Shown: positions 53,539-63,469 of the stretch, one piece after another | Layout: every line of letters starts with the position of its first letter | How positions within the stretch are numbered: position 1 is the first letter of the stretch | Origin: Nephrocerus scutellatus | Taxonomy: Eukaryota > Arthropoda > Insecta > Diptera > Pipunculidae | Assembly: GCA_947095585.1 (NCBI GenBank) | Contig: OX352763.1 | Coordinates: 103,581,908 to 103,645,907, forward strand | Length of the DNA: 64,000 nt | Direction: 5' to 3' | Notes under the pieces: generated by a model | The model's input: the letters and a program-made list of their open reading frames with translations, nothing else | Told to the model about the DNA's origin: nothing | Database searches by the model: none | Program-made: the position numbers and the translations under genes

Positions 53539-54560
53539 TCACAAGCATCGGATCTGCGCAATTAGCAGAATAGCAGAATTCCAATACGTCATCGAGCCTC
53601 GCAAGTTATTCACGTAGAGATGAACGACATCCACCATAGCGTTGTTATGCTTGATCTTCTTGCCGCACACATTAATATTACTCGTTATACGGTGATACTC
53701 GTACATTGAGAGTGCGTAGAAGAGGTAATCGGTGCGCTGGAATCTCGTGTCCTTGCCCATTATTCGCTGTTGAAAGTAATCCAGCGATGAGATCGTGACT
53801 GGTCGAGCTGCCTTGTATCCATTGATGCCATGCGGAAAGAGATGATACCACGCAAACTCCTTCGCTTTAAGCTCATGCCGATCGTCCACATTGTTGTCGG
53901 TCGTCTTTCTCGAGATTTGAATTAAATTACATTGTTCACCGTAGCTTGGAAGTCCAGCCAACACCGTGTCTTCCTGAGGCTGACGCATATCAATCAGAGC
54001 CATAACCGATGTTTGTACCGGGATTGAGTCGAGTATAAGTTGGGTTGAGCTGATGACAGGTTGAGTTAAGTCGAAAAGTGATGGAGCTGATGAAATGTGC
54101 GCAAGTTCAACGTCGTTGTCAATTTGTGGCTCTGCATAAGCGTCTTGCACGATGTTTTCCTTGACAGTGACTTCAATATAGTCGAGAGTAAATGCCGTAT
54201 TCTTCGAGCCCGTGGCGCGCTTGCAAATGCGGAAAATTTCATCGAATGTGCTGCACTCGACCGTTTACGTTTACTGCAGATGCACCTTTGGGTGGAACAG
54301 CTTGTCAATTTTCATGACGGCGTAACTCTTCATGTTGGCAATCAAAACTCCCGCTGAATCGCTGTTAAAAAGTGTCTGCAAGTCAACCGACGCGGGAAAT
54401 TGTAAACTCGCGTGTAATGTCAAGATTCTCAAGCGTTTCGGTGATAAAGACCAAACCGGTAGAATCAGGCGAACGAGGCAGTTTCAGTGAACTCAAAGAT
54501 GTCTTGTGCGAACAGAACTGCTTCTTCTTTGAAGCCGTACTGACCGAAGACGCCATTAAA
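53539..54560 (-). pseudogene. Helitron Rep/helicase N-terminal region
   Basis: The 203-codon frame 54150-53539 contains KAKEFAWYHLFPHGINGYKA, ARPVTISSLDYFQQRIMGKD, RFQRTDYLFYALSMYEYHRI and YVNNLRGSMTYWNSA, the layout of the Helitron_like_N domain (FP-G..R..Y---R----D-RF..YLF-A---YE..NLRGS--YW). Upstream pieces to 54560 (VKFNGVFGQYGFKEEAVLFA, NLDITREFTISRVDLQTLF-type) are in shifted frames. It stops before the HUH nuclease motif and the helicase. Assignment is by motif pattern. Confidence 0.6.
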
Positions 54561-54876
54561 TTTGACGATTTTTAAAAATGGAATGAGGCGTTACAGCCAT
54601 CGGATCTCCACTTGAGTGAGAACTGCAATTTCACGAGGAATCATGCCTGGGTTGAGATTGTTCCAATAAGCCTTCGACGGATGCATTGTTTATTTTATAA
54701 AAAGTCAGTTTATAGACTCTAACTCCGTCAAAGTGGGAGGTATTTTTATTACCTATCATTTGGTACCAATTAACCCCAAAACCTCCTTCAGAGTAATTGG
54801 CAAAAATACGCCCAATCAAAAAATTGGAAAAAATGTCAAAAGAAAATATTGGGCAAATATATTAATAAAAAAAAAT
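54561..54876. other. Non-coding sequence left of Tigger
   Basis: No gene recognised; AT-rich toward the Tigger end. Confidence 0.35.
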
Positions 54877-57206
54877 CAGGAATACCTCGAATAGTCCGGT
54901 TAATCGGTTCCACAAATTTCCCGTACTATTTGAAACCGGACTAATTGAAGTTCTCAATACATAGAAAAAATGTTAATTGGTTCCAAAAAAAAAGTTCTCG
55001 CAAAATTTAAACAAATATAGAACAATTAATGCATTCAAATGCAGTCTTTATTAAAAATAATTAAAGAAAAAATACAGGTTAACCTCGAATTTTATGTTTT
55101 CTTTTGAAAAAATTGGAGGATAGATTTTTGTACCTGTTTCTTCTTGGTTTTTTTTTCTTCATACAATTCTGTGTAGCAACGAGTTGCATTTTTTAACATT
55201 CGGCGGGTATTAAGGCTACGTTCTATCTTTGGATCAACTTCACTGATGAACTCGGACAATTTTTCAACCATCCCGACAATTTTTGTTAGTTGTTCCAGGC
55301 TCAATGTTTGTGGGGGAACGTCAACACAGTCTTCCTTGTCCAAATTGTTCTCCCGTTCTTCATAGGCTCGTTGTTCATCTATGTTGATGAGTGTTTCATT
55401 ATCCAATTCGTTGGTGTTTGATTCAATGCATTGAATTACGTCGGCGGAATCCAGCTCAATGAAACCCAATTCTTGTCCAATTTCCACTATCGTGTTAGTG
55501 ACTTCTGAAAAATGGGTTTCAAATCCAACGAAATCATTTGAGCAATGTGGAATGATATGTTTCCATACCGCTCTCATATTGCTTGCCGTAACTTCATGCC
55601 ATGCTTCGCCTATATTTTCTATGACGTTTTTAATGTTGTAGCTCTTCCAAAATTCGGATAAACTTATAGGAGCATTTTCTCCTTGTGTAGCTTTTATGGC
55701 TTGCGAAAATGTGCGTCGTAAGTAATATGCCTTAAATGTGGCAATGATCCCTTGATCCATAGGTTGAATCAATGACGTTGTGTTTGGCGGAAGAAAAGAT
55801 ATTTGAACATTTTTATTTAAATGACAAAGACCAGTCGGATGACCAGGGGCATTATCTAAAATCAACAAAATCTTAAAATCCAATCCCTTTTCTTTGCAAT
55901 AACGTTCTGTTGTAGGGCAAAAATAATTGGTGAACCAATCTTCAAATAAAGATTTTGTAACCCACGCTTTTTTATTTGAACGCCACAACACTGGAAGATC
56001 GTTTTTAGAAACATTTTTAAGAGCTCGAGGATTTTCTGCACGGTACACAAGCATCGGTTTTAATTTGAAATCCCCTGCTGCATTTCCACCTAATAACAGT
56101 GTGAGACGGTCTTTTGAAATTTTATAACCAGGGCATGAACTTTCATTAGCTGCAATAAAAGTGCGTGACGGCAACTTTTTCCAAAACAATCCCGTTTCAT
56201 CAACGTTGAAAATCTGTTTGTCTTTGTAGCATCCTTGTTGTATTAGTTCACTCAATTCGGTCGGATATTTTAAAGCAGCCTCTTTGTCTGCGCTGGCAGA
56301 TTCACCAACAGTGCGTACATTGTGGATACCAGTTCGTTGTTTAAAACGAAAAAACCACCCACGGCTTGCCATGAAATTTTTACTAGTTTTATCACCTTCA
56401 TTTTCTTCTGTATCCACAGCATCACCATCAGTATCATCAGCATCGCCATCAGGACCATCAGCATTACCATCAATATTCTTCAAGTCATTGTAAAGACTTA
56501 AAGCCTTAGCTTGAATTTCCATTTGACTAAGTGGAATTTTTTTTTGATTTAAATCTTCGATCCATATTGATAATAGCCGCTCCATATTAACCATTCGCGT
56601 GCTTCTGGTTTTGCTCACTAATTTTGATAAGTAAGAACCCGTAGCCATACCTTCCGATTTGTATTGATCTTTTTTTTTATAATTTTTCTAACTGATGACT
56701 CGTCAATTCCCTTGTCACGGCCTATTTTAGCAAATGATGCACCTTCTTCGTGAAGCTTTACGATGCTTAATTTTTGCTCTAAAGTGAGCCATTTTCGTTT
56801 CTTGCTTAAAAAATCACTTTGACATTTTCTTTTTGGACTCATACTGCACTTTTAATTAACTAAATTTTATTTCAAAAACAACTTTACTTTTTCACTGCAT
56901 GCATAAAACTGATATAAATCACATACGTCAAACGCTTACATATTTTATTGGTGCAAATTGGGGAATCCCCGAAAAATATAACATTACAGTGCATCCCCGA
57001 AAATTATAACCAAAAGCAAAAATAAACCGAAAAATGAAAAAAAGCCAAAAGTTTTGATACAGAAAATATTTTTTGTTGTAAAATAAACCAGATAAATGCA
57101 AATAATCGAAAAATTTAGAAAAAAAAAATTTTTTTATGTGTAATTTTTAAAACCGTACTATAGTGAATCCGGACTAATCGAAGCCGTACTGTACGAGGTA
57201 TTCCTG
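54877..57206 (-). mobile_element. Near-complete Tigger (pogo) transposon, ~2.33 kb
   Basis: The ends are inverted: CAGGAATACCTCG at 54877 and, read inward, CAGGAATACCTCG at 57206. The next bases (AATAGTCCGGTTAATCGG versus TACAGTACGGCTTCGATTAG) align only partly. TA follows the right end; the left flank is AT, so one TA of the duplication is mutated or shifted. The GGACTAATYGAAG motif recurs subterminally on both sides. A single transposase fills the interior. Confidence 0.85.
55092..56842 (-). pseudogene. Tigger-type transposase, one frameshift
   Basis: The N terminus (56842-56660) reads MSPKRKCQSDFLSKKRKWLT then LEQKLSIVKLHEEGASFAKI, a CENPB-type helix-turn-helix. The frame is lost at a run of nine A (about 56668) and regained in the 518-codon frame from 56648. 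That frame has a second HTH (ASRGWFFRFKQRTGIHNVRT) and the catalytic domain: D in IFNVDETGLFW, D in LLILDNAPGHP, D in LIQPMDQGIIA, with 32 residues between the second and third (DD32D). It ends QKSILQFFQKKT, which fits the PCNA-binding PIP box (Q-x-x-I-x-x-F-F) known in pogo/Tigger enzymes. Apart from the A-run indel, coding is intact. Confidence 0.9.
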
Positions 57207-57749
57207 TAAACAATTTGGTACTAACTCACAGAAACGATAAACTTTTGGTTATTGTATACTCGTAATGTAAAAACTGACAACCTGCAACAAAAAAGGAAAT
57301 ACTTTTTACTATATGTTTGGCATTTTCGATTGTAAATTAAATAAAATATTCGCAAAATTGAACTTTAAAATAGCTCGTAAACAAATTTTTCAACTCAAAA
57401 ATTTAGATGCCATTGCGACGGGCATTTTGGATGTTAGTATTGGCACTTGCTGGAAAAGTAATCGCCAATTAGAAAATAACTTTTTATGAGATTTGAAAAC
57501 CAGCACCGTTTTATATTAATTGGAGCAAATATTACAACCTTGCAAAGTATTAAATTTAATTAAATAACAAAAGAAAAACTCGAACTTACTCACTATTGAC
57601 AGCAAGCAGTCCAAACGGTGTTTCTCGATTGTTCTCGAAAAAGAAATGAAATATGGACGCCATATTCAGAGAAAGCCGCTGGATAAAAAATTAGCGACCA
57701 CAAGTGCTGCCAGTCCGTATTTCGTCAATACTATCTGACTGGTGACTTT
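57207..57749. other. Non-coding sequence
   Basis: No gene or repeat recognised. Confidence 0.4.
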
Positions 57750-58425
57750 TTAGGGATGCAACGGTGCCTCATGAATCACGTATGGGTTGCTTTCTGCCCA
57801 GTAACGCATATTTTGCTTGTTGACAAATCCTTCTAGCCAAAAGTGAGCCTCATCGCTGAAGATGATTTTTCGGTGAAAATCTGCATCATTTTCGATTTGC
57901 TCTTGAGCCCAATTCACGAATCGGCGTCGCTTCAAATGGTCAAACGGCTTTAGTTGTTGTGTCAGCTTGATCTTATACGGATGTAGGCCAAGATCTTTAC
58001 GTAAAATTCGCCACAATGATGTCACAGAAAGGCCCAATTGTTGCGAACGTCGTGTGAGCGACACATTCGCGTCTTCTTGAACTGAAGCCCTGGCGGCTGC
58101 AATGTTTTCAACACTTCGAGCACTTGTTGCTCTCGAGGGCACCGGAACATTATGTAGCGAAAACGTAGACTCAAATTTTGCCACTATACGGTCGATTGTC
58201 GAACGGGCTGGCTTGTTAAATGGACCGTAAAATGGCCTTAAAGTAGCGGCAACATTATTTTGATAAAAAATTTGCACGATTTGCAATCGCTGTTCACATG
58301 TGTAGCGTTCCATGATGAAATGTATACTAATGAAGTTTCCAAATGACAAAAGAACAATAAAAAATATGGCGTCGTTCGCCGTCCCTATCGGAGAAAAGTT
58401 GAAGCGCATCTGTTGAAACACCCGA
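57750..58425 (-). mobile_element. Truncated second-type DD41D-like mariner
   Basis: The right end, read inward, is TCGGGTGTTTCAACAGATGC with TA outside (58426-58427), similar in its first bases to the rosa-type ends and sharing CTATCGGA subterminally. The left part is cut inside the transposase near 57750. Confidence 0.7.
57752..58313 (-). pseudogene. DD41D-like transposase, N-terminal half
   Basis: Start at the ATG 58313 (MERYTCEQRLQIVQIFYQNN), collinear with MNRLTPEQRFQIVEIYFQNQ of the complete copy. It keeps the second helix-turn-helix (RRSQQLGLSVTSLWRILRKD) and the first catalytic Asp (KIIFSDEAHFWLEGFVNKQN), then ends at HEAPLHP. Eight to nine residues are missing after YQNN. Clearly a different, more diverged lineage from the other two copies. 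Confidence 0.82.
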
Positions 58426-58427
58426 TA

Positions 58428-59199
58428 TTAGTATTTCTATACTAAATACAAGTCCTACGACTTGCACCGTAGCTCATCACATACATCATCATAACATCAC
58501 ATTATATATAAATTATTTATTAGCGAATTTTAATGTTCATAACCACTAACTGTGAAGTTGCTGCATATTGCATATCACTGCCCAAACAGAGTAACGCAGC
58601 TTTTGGTTTCAACTCATAAAAAATTTGAGTAGTTTTAAATTAAATTAGAAGAGAAAAGTAGTAAGTACTGAGTAGTGCTGCCCATGATGAGGGTGTAAAG
58701 TGATGTAATGTCAAAGGTACGTTTTCGTTGATTTTAAAAACTTTAATTCTTAACCCTGATCCTGTTGAACGAATGCAAAAATATTGTGAGGTGGATTTGT
58801 AGAAAATTGAATGGGCTTTAATATTGCAATTGTCAAAAAAAAATTATACGAGAGCGATTTTCGTAATATTCGCATTTGAAAATTAAATTTAAAAAAAGAA
58901 AAAACATTTTTCGATATTGACGACGTTTATATCGGTAACGGTTTCAAGAATTTAAAAAAATGCAAATTTAATTTTCTTTCAAAAATGATCAACAATGATC
59001 TTATAGCTAGAAGCATTCAAGAGTTAGAGGGTGTGAAGTGATGTAAGGTCAAAAGTACGTCTCTTCGGTTGAAAATAGACCCTCACTCCCATACGATTTT
59101 TTTCAAGTATTTGCGACCTTAACGGATACACCCTGTATATTAAGATTAGAAATGATCGATATGATATGATCGATATTGTTCTTAAACGTATCTCAGTAA
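58428..59199. other. Non-coding sequence with a short direct repeat
   Basis: GTGTAAAGTGATGTAATGTC near 58690 resembles GTGTGAAGTGATGTAAGGTC near 59029, both followed by an AAARGTACGT motif. No gene. Confidence 0.4.
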
Positions 59200-59205
59200 T
59201 TGAAG

Positions 59206-59211
59206 GTTTTA
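59206..59211 (-). terminator. Candidate polyadenylation signal
   Basis: Minus-strand AATAAA about 35 bases after the stop of the terminal exon-like segment. Confidence 0.4.
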
Positions 59212-59240
59212 TTCTAAAAATGTGTGGCCCATCCCATCTT

Positions 59241-60881
59241 AGTTCCGGTAATTCTCGTTTCTTGGTGGTGGATGTGAACCCGGAAATGGCTCTTGGTTTG
59301 TACTACTGTTCAAATGTTCCAAATCAGTTGGAGCTGATCTGAGTTCTGGATTCATTGGCATTTTCGAAGGATGAAAGAAGAAGAAGAAATATACATACGA
59401 GTATAACAACAAACCATAATTACGTTAACAAAATGAAAAATTACCATTTTCCGTGTGAATTACATGCTCTTGAGTCGATCTGGTTTGATTCCGTTCAAGC
59501 ACATTTAGATACAGACTCCTTAGATATGTGTACCAGTACACATGCTGCAAGTTTGGAGGAATTTGGTTTTGCTGCGTTGTTTGCCGTGGTGCAATATTTT
59601 GTAGAACACTTGGTGGTTGTGGTGGTGGTGTTCCGTGCGCCATGTATCCGTAATTTATAGACGGATTACCATTTTCCGTGTGAATTACATGCTCTTGAGT
59701 CGATTTGGTTTGATTCCGTTCAAGCACATTTAGATACAGACTCCTTAGATATGTGTACCAGTACACATGCTGCGTTGTTTGCCGTGGTGCAATATTTTGT
59801 AGAACACTTGGTGGTTGTGGTGGTGGTGTTCCGTGCGTCATGCATCCTGCTCGGCAGGACACTCGCCATCGACACCCTATTCGGATCTACTGCAGGAGGC
59901 ACAGGTGCTGTCGGAACTCGTTGTCGTGGACGTTGTCGTGGTCGTAGATTCCCACGAGTTGACCTTTGTGGCATATTTTGTGGAACAATTGGTGGTTGTG
60001 GTGGTGTTCCGTGTGACATGTACTGATTGTACTGATCCTCTCTGCTCGGGAGACGACCCACCGACATTTCTGCTGAATTTTGATTATTTGCCTGAAAGTG
60101 TTCATGCGACCAATGAATCCCATGAGAGGGATTTTCATTGGGTGCCATCGCGACTCTATTCCGATCTACTGCAGAAGGCACAGGTGCAGTCGGAGCTCGT
60201 TGTCGTTGTCGTGGTCGTTGTCGTGTTCGTAAATTTCCACGAGAGGACCTTTGTGGCATGCTTTGTGGAACAAAATTGGTGGTTGTGGTGGTGTTCCGTG
60301 CGACATGTATCCGTAGCTCGGGAAACGACCCGCCAATATTTCTGCTGAGGTTTGATTATTCGGTTGATGGTATTCCTGCGAACAAGGATTCCAATGAGAG
60401 GGATGTAAATTGGTTACTACTGTAGAAGGCACAAAGTTTCACGACAAGACGTTTGTGCCATCAAAAAACGTCTCTCTTGTTGTGTAGAAGGCACAGGTGC
60501 AACCGGAAGTGGTGGTGGGGCTGGAATGCAATGAGAGGGATGTACATTGGGTACTACTGTAGAAGGCACAGGTGTAGGAGGCACAGGTGGTCGTGAAGTT
60601 TCACGACAAGACGTTTGTGCCATCAAAAATCGTCTCTCTTGTTGTGTAGAAGGCACAGGTGCAACCGGAAGTGGATGTGGATGAGAAGATGATACATTGG
60701 CCGCCAATGAAATTATATTCCGATCTTCTGTAGGATGTACAGGTGTATCCAGAAGTGGTGGCAATGGAATTCTGTATCCACTGTTATCCTGTGGTGAGAA
60801 ATGATGAGATGGATGAGAAGATGAAACCGTCGTTGAATGTTGCGCGGTACTTGACCGTGAGTATACTGTCTTCTTGCACAA
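59241..60881 (-). CDS. Pro/Arg-rich modular repeat gene, exons uncertain
   Basis: Minus-strand frames give a low-complexity protein built from repeated modules. 60881-60417: two copies of STQQERRFLMAQTSCRET with VPPTPVPSTVVPNVHPSH between. 60259-59720: two copies of RGNLRTRQRPRQR..APTAPVPSAVD and MSHGTPPQPPI. 59862-59425: two 225-bp copies of VYWYTYLRSLYLNVLERNQT..STQEHVIHTENG. Between the last two, an in-frame 27-base indel (QNQIPPNLQ) is tolerated. Each HTENG copy ends at G|GTAATY, a 5' splice-site-like sequence. A last segment before a stop at about 59241 reads NPELRSAPTDLEHLNSSTNQ after a pyrimidine-rich tract. Function unknown; could be a host gene or an expanded repeat. Confidence 0.45.
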
Positions 60882-60974
60882 AAATTAAATTTATTTCAAA
60901 TAACTTAAAAAAAACATAAAAAACACCTTCATTGGAAAAAATAATAAAAAATTATAAATTATTCCATATTAGAA

Positions 60975-61193
60975 TTAGAAAAAAAAATTCAACTGTTGTT
61001 CACCAGCACAGTCCTCTGACGATGCAGTTGATGCATTTGGGGCTTCATTTTCTTCATCTTCTTGCAGTTGATTCATGATGTTTATCATCTGCACTCTGAA
61101 TGATCCTTGCCTTTTACTGGAGAGTTTTTGAAATTCAGCAAGCATACTCTTGAAAAATAAGGCATTTGCATCTTCTTGTGGTTTTTGTGGAAG
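60975..61193 (-). CDS. BESS-motif segment
   Basis: The minus-strand frame reads DANALFFKSMLAEFQKLSSK then RQGSFRVQMINIMNQLQEDE, fitting the BESS motif (D-x-x-FF-S-L--------K---FR--I---LN), a ~40-residue protein-interaction module at the C terminus of many fly MADF-BESS DNA-binding proteins. It ends with an acidic tail and a stop, as expected for a C terminus. The first codon is not an ATG (CTTCCACAAAAACC upstream), so this is probably a terminal exon whose upstream exon, with any MADF domain, is not visible. It precedes the repeat gene in the same direction. Confidence 0.6.
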   Translation of the reverse strand, partial: LPQKPQEDANALFFKSMLAEFQKLSSKRQGSFRVQMINIMNQLQEDEENEAPNASTASSEDCAGEQQLNFFF

Positions 61194-61329
61194 CAAAAAG
61201 GGGGCCGGTTACCACATAGTAGCCGACGGTCCCTCACGACTCTGGCCTGGGAACGAACTAACGGTTTACTCGAAGAAATAAAACATAGTGAGTACTTTAA
61301 CTACTTTCATTTAGTATGCAATTAAAATT

Positions 61330-62190
61330 AAAGCAAAGGAATTCTTATATGGTTACTATGCTATGTACGGTAAGTGTATTACTAACCAAAAAAGAAAAAT
61401 ACAATAAATAACTGGTCATTTAATCTGTTATTATATTTAAGATCAGGCATTCTTATATGATTGCTATGTCATGTACGGTAAGTGTATTACTAATCAAATA
61501 TATAAAGCAACACATTAAATAAATTGTCATTTAATTTGTTATTAAATTTAGGCATAGGAATTCTTATATATATTATATTATGTCATGTACGGTAAGTGTA
61601 TTACTAATCAAATATATGTAGAGATCTTTTGGTTCCCTGTGGACGGATGGTTAATATTTTAAATGAAACGCTTCGGATTAAATTTCGTCTTAAATATTTT
61701 ATTTGTACGTGTTCTTCTTTTCGCAATCTCTACCAATATATAAAAATTCTTTTTTTGACATCTAGTCAAATTTGAATAACTTTTGACACAAAAACGTCAG
61801 CGCTGTTCGGTGACACAATAAAAACAATTTTACGAATAATACACAAGTATAGTCGCCACATATATAAGGCAGTACATTAAATAAATTGTCATCTAATTTG
61901 TTATTAAATTTAGTCATAGGAATTCTTATATGAATACTATGTCATGTACGGTAAGTGTATTACTAATCAAATATATAAAGCAATACATTAAATAAATCGT
62001 AATTTGATATGCAACTTAGAGTTAAATATAGGAATTCGTATGCAGTTACGGTACCAACATGTGCAGTAAGTATACTGCTAATCAAATATATCAAGAATGT
62101 ACAATACATTAAATAAACGGTCATTTAATATATAATTTAATGTAGAACATATGAATTCTTATGCAGTTACTGTACCATGTGTAGTAAATG
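61330..62190 (+). repeat. Array of ~110-bp units carrying micro-exon-like blocks
   Basis: Six units, each with GGAATTCTTATATG-type sequence then TCATGTACG|GTAAGTGTATTACTAATC. GTAAGT starts at 61370, 61478, 61592, 61951 and 62066, with a decayed GTAAAT at 62184; spacing is 108-118 bp apart from the third gap. Several units have TTATTAAATTTAG just upstream, an acceptor-like end, leaving blocks of 36-40 bases between acceptor and donor. TACTAATC after each donor resembles a branch point. No long frame exists on either strand. Confidence 0.75.
61617..61862. other. ~246-bp insertion within one unit of the array
   Basis: Unrelated sequence (GAGATCTTTTGGTTCCCTGT to ATAGTCGCCACA) interrupts the third unit between AAATATATG and TATATAAGGC, expanding its spacing to 359 bp. 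It may be a short non-autonomous element; ends not recognised. Confidence 0.55.
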
Positions 62191-62765
62191 AATATATCAA
62201 GATATCAAGAAAATGCAATTTAAATTGAAATGACGGACGTCCTACATATTTACCGTAGGGTAGAGAATATAGGTATATATCAAACACCATTAGTTGTCGA
62301 GTTTTAAGGTTGCAACTTTGCTTTTATGCAGTACAGTATCGGGTACAGTGTGCGTCTCATAGGAGAATATACGTGTAGACCAAAGTGGCCTTTTACCAAA
62401 ATGATGACTTACTTGTAGTCACATCGCTATGTATGTGTTACCTTCTTCCTATGCATTTCCACCGGCAGCGCTGTCGACGAGCGCTGAAATTTTGGAACGG
62501 GTTAGGCAAAAAGGAAATTTTGTCAAATTATATCTCTCTCTTTCCCTGCCCTTTTTTTTTTTTTTATTTTTTATTTTTTTTTAGACCGAAGTCGTAACTC
62601 AAGGCATCTGCCGATATACAAAAGTTCAGAAGTTCAGAATATAACTCTTAATTCCCCCTAATTTTTCCTTTTGGTTAGGTAGGCGAAGATCCTTCTCATC
62701 GATGAAACAGGGGGGCGTCCTGGAGCAGCCAATTTTCGCAAAAAACAATCAGGTAAGTAGCGATG
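62191..62765. other. Non-coding sequence with a T-rich run and donor-like site
   Basis: T-rich tract at about 62551-62582. AAACAATCAG|GTAAGTAGC at about 62750 is a strong 5' splice-site consensus just before the minisatellite. Confidence 0.45.
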
Positions 62766-63145
62766 AACTGCATTCAATTTTCGCAGAAAAGCTCGATCTT
62801 AAGCAGCCACGAGCTGCACACAATTTTTGCAAAAGAACAATTTTCCAAGCTTCCACGAGCTGCACTCGATTTTAGGAAGAGAAAACAATTTTCACAGCAG
62901 CCACGATCTGCACACAATTTTTGCAAAAGAACAATTTTTCCAAACTTCCGCGAGCTGCACACAATTTTTGCAAAAGAACAATTTTCCAAGCTTCCACGAG
63001 CTGCACACAATTTTTGCAAAAGAAAAATTCTCAAGGCTCCCACGAGCTGCACTCGATTTTTGTAAAAGAAAACAATTTTCAAAGCAGCCACGAGCTGCAC
63101 ACAATTTTTGCAAAAGTAAAATTCTTAAGGCTTCCACGAGCTGGA
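62766..63145 (+). repeat. 46-48-bp minisatellite, eight units
   Basis: GAGCTGCACACAATTTTTGC or close variants start at 62811, 62857, 62905, 62952, 62998, 63044, 63092 and 63138 (spacing 46-48). Two unit types alternate irregularly: TTTTCCAAGCTTCCAC and TTTTCAAAGCAGCCAC. Frames are open on both strands, which is a by-product of the repeat. Confidence 0.92.
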
Positions 63146-63146
63146 A

Positions 63147-63375
63147 GTGACGCCGCAAACCCAAAGCTAAAACGAAAATGTATACTAATACTGCGCGTAC
63201 AATATCATTATACGTAAAAATCAATTGGAATCGCCTGATTTGGCGAGACAGTAAATCATGCGAAAAAATGGGATGGGGAGTGACGCCGCAACCCAAAGCT
63301 AAAACGAATATGTATACTAATACTGCGCGTACAATATCATTATACGTAAAAATCAGTTGGCATCGCCGCATTATC
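63147..63375 (+). repeat. 132-bp direct duplication
   Basis: AGTGACGCCGCAA..CCCAAAGC and ATGTATACTAATACTGCGCG to TACGTAAAAATCARTTGG occur at 63147 and 63280. 132 is 44 codons, and the plus frame MYTNTARTISLYVKI is kept in both. Confidence 0.88.
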
Positions 63376-63469
63376 GGCACTAGCACTTCAGGGGGGGGTC
63401 ACAGGAGGAGTATCGAAAATTCCCGATGGAAGAATTCCCTTTAGCCCATCATTATGCCTTATCAAGGCT

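Noticed and set aside
59815..60348. Valine-rich plus-strand open frame
   Set aside because: It is the complement of the minus-strand Pro/Arg-rich repeats (GTT/GTC opposite AAC/GAC); the minus strand has better exon features.
62766..63145. CRISPR-like array
   Set aside because: Units are contiguous with no unique spacers, in a eukaryotic context.
62763..63386. Open frames of 100-160 codons on both strands
   Set aside because: Both strands are open because of the 46-48-bp minisatellite; no coding signal beyond that.
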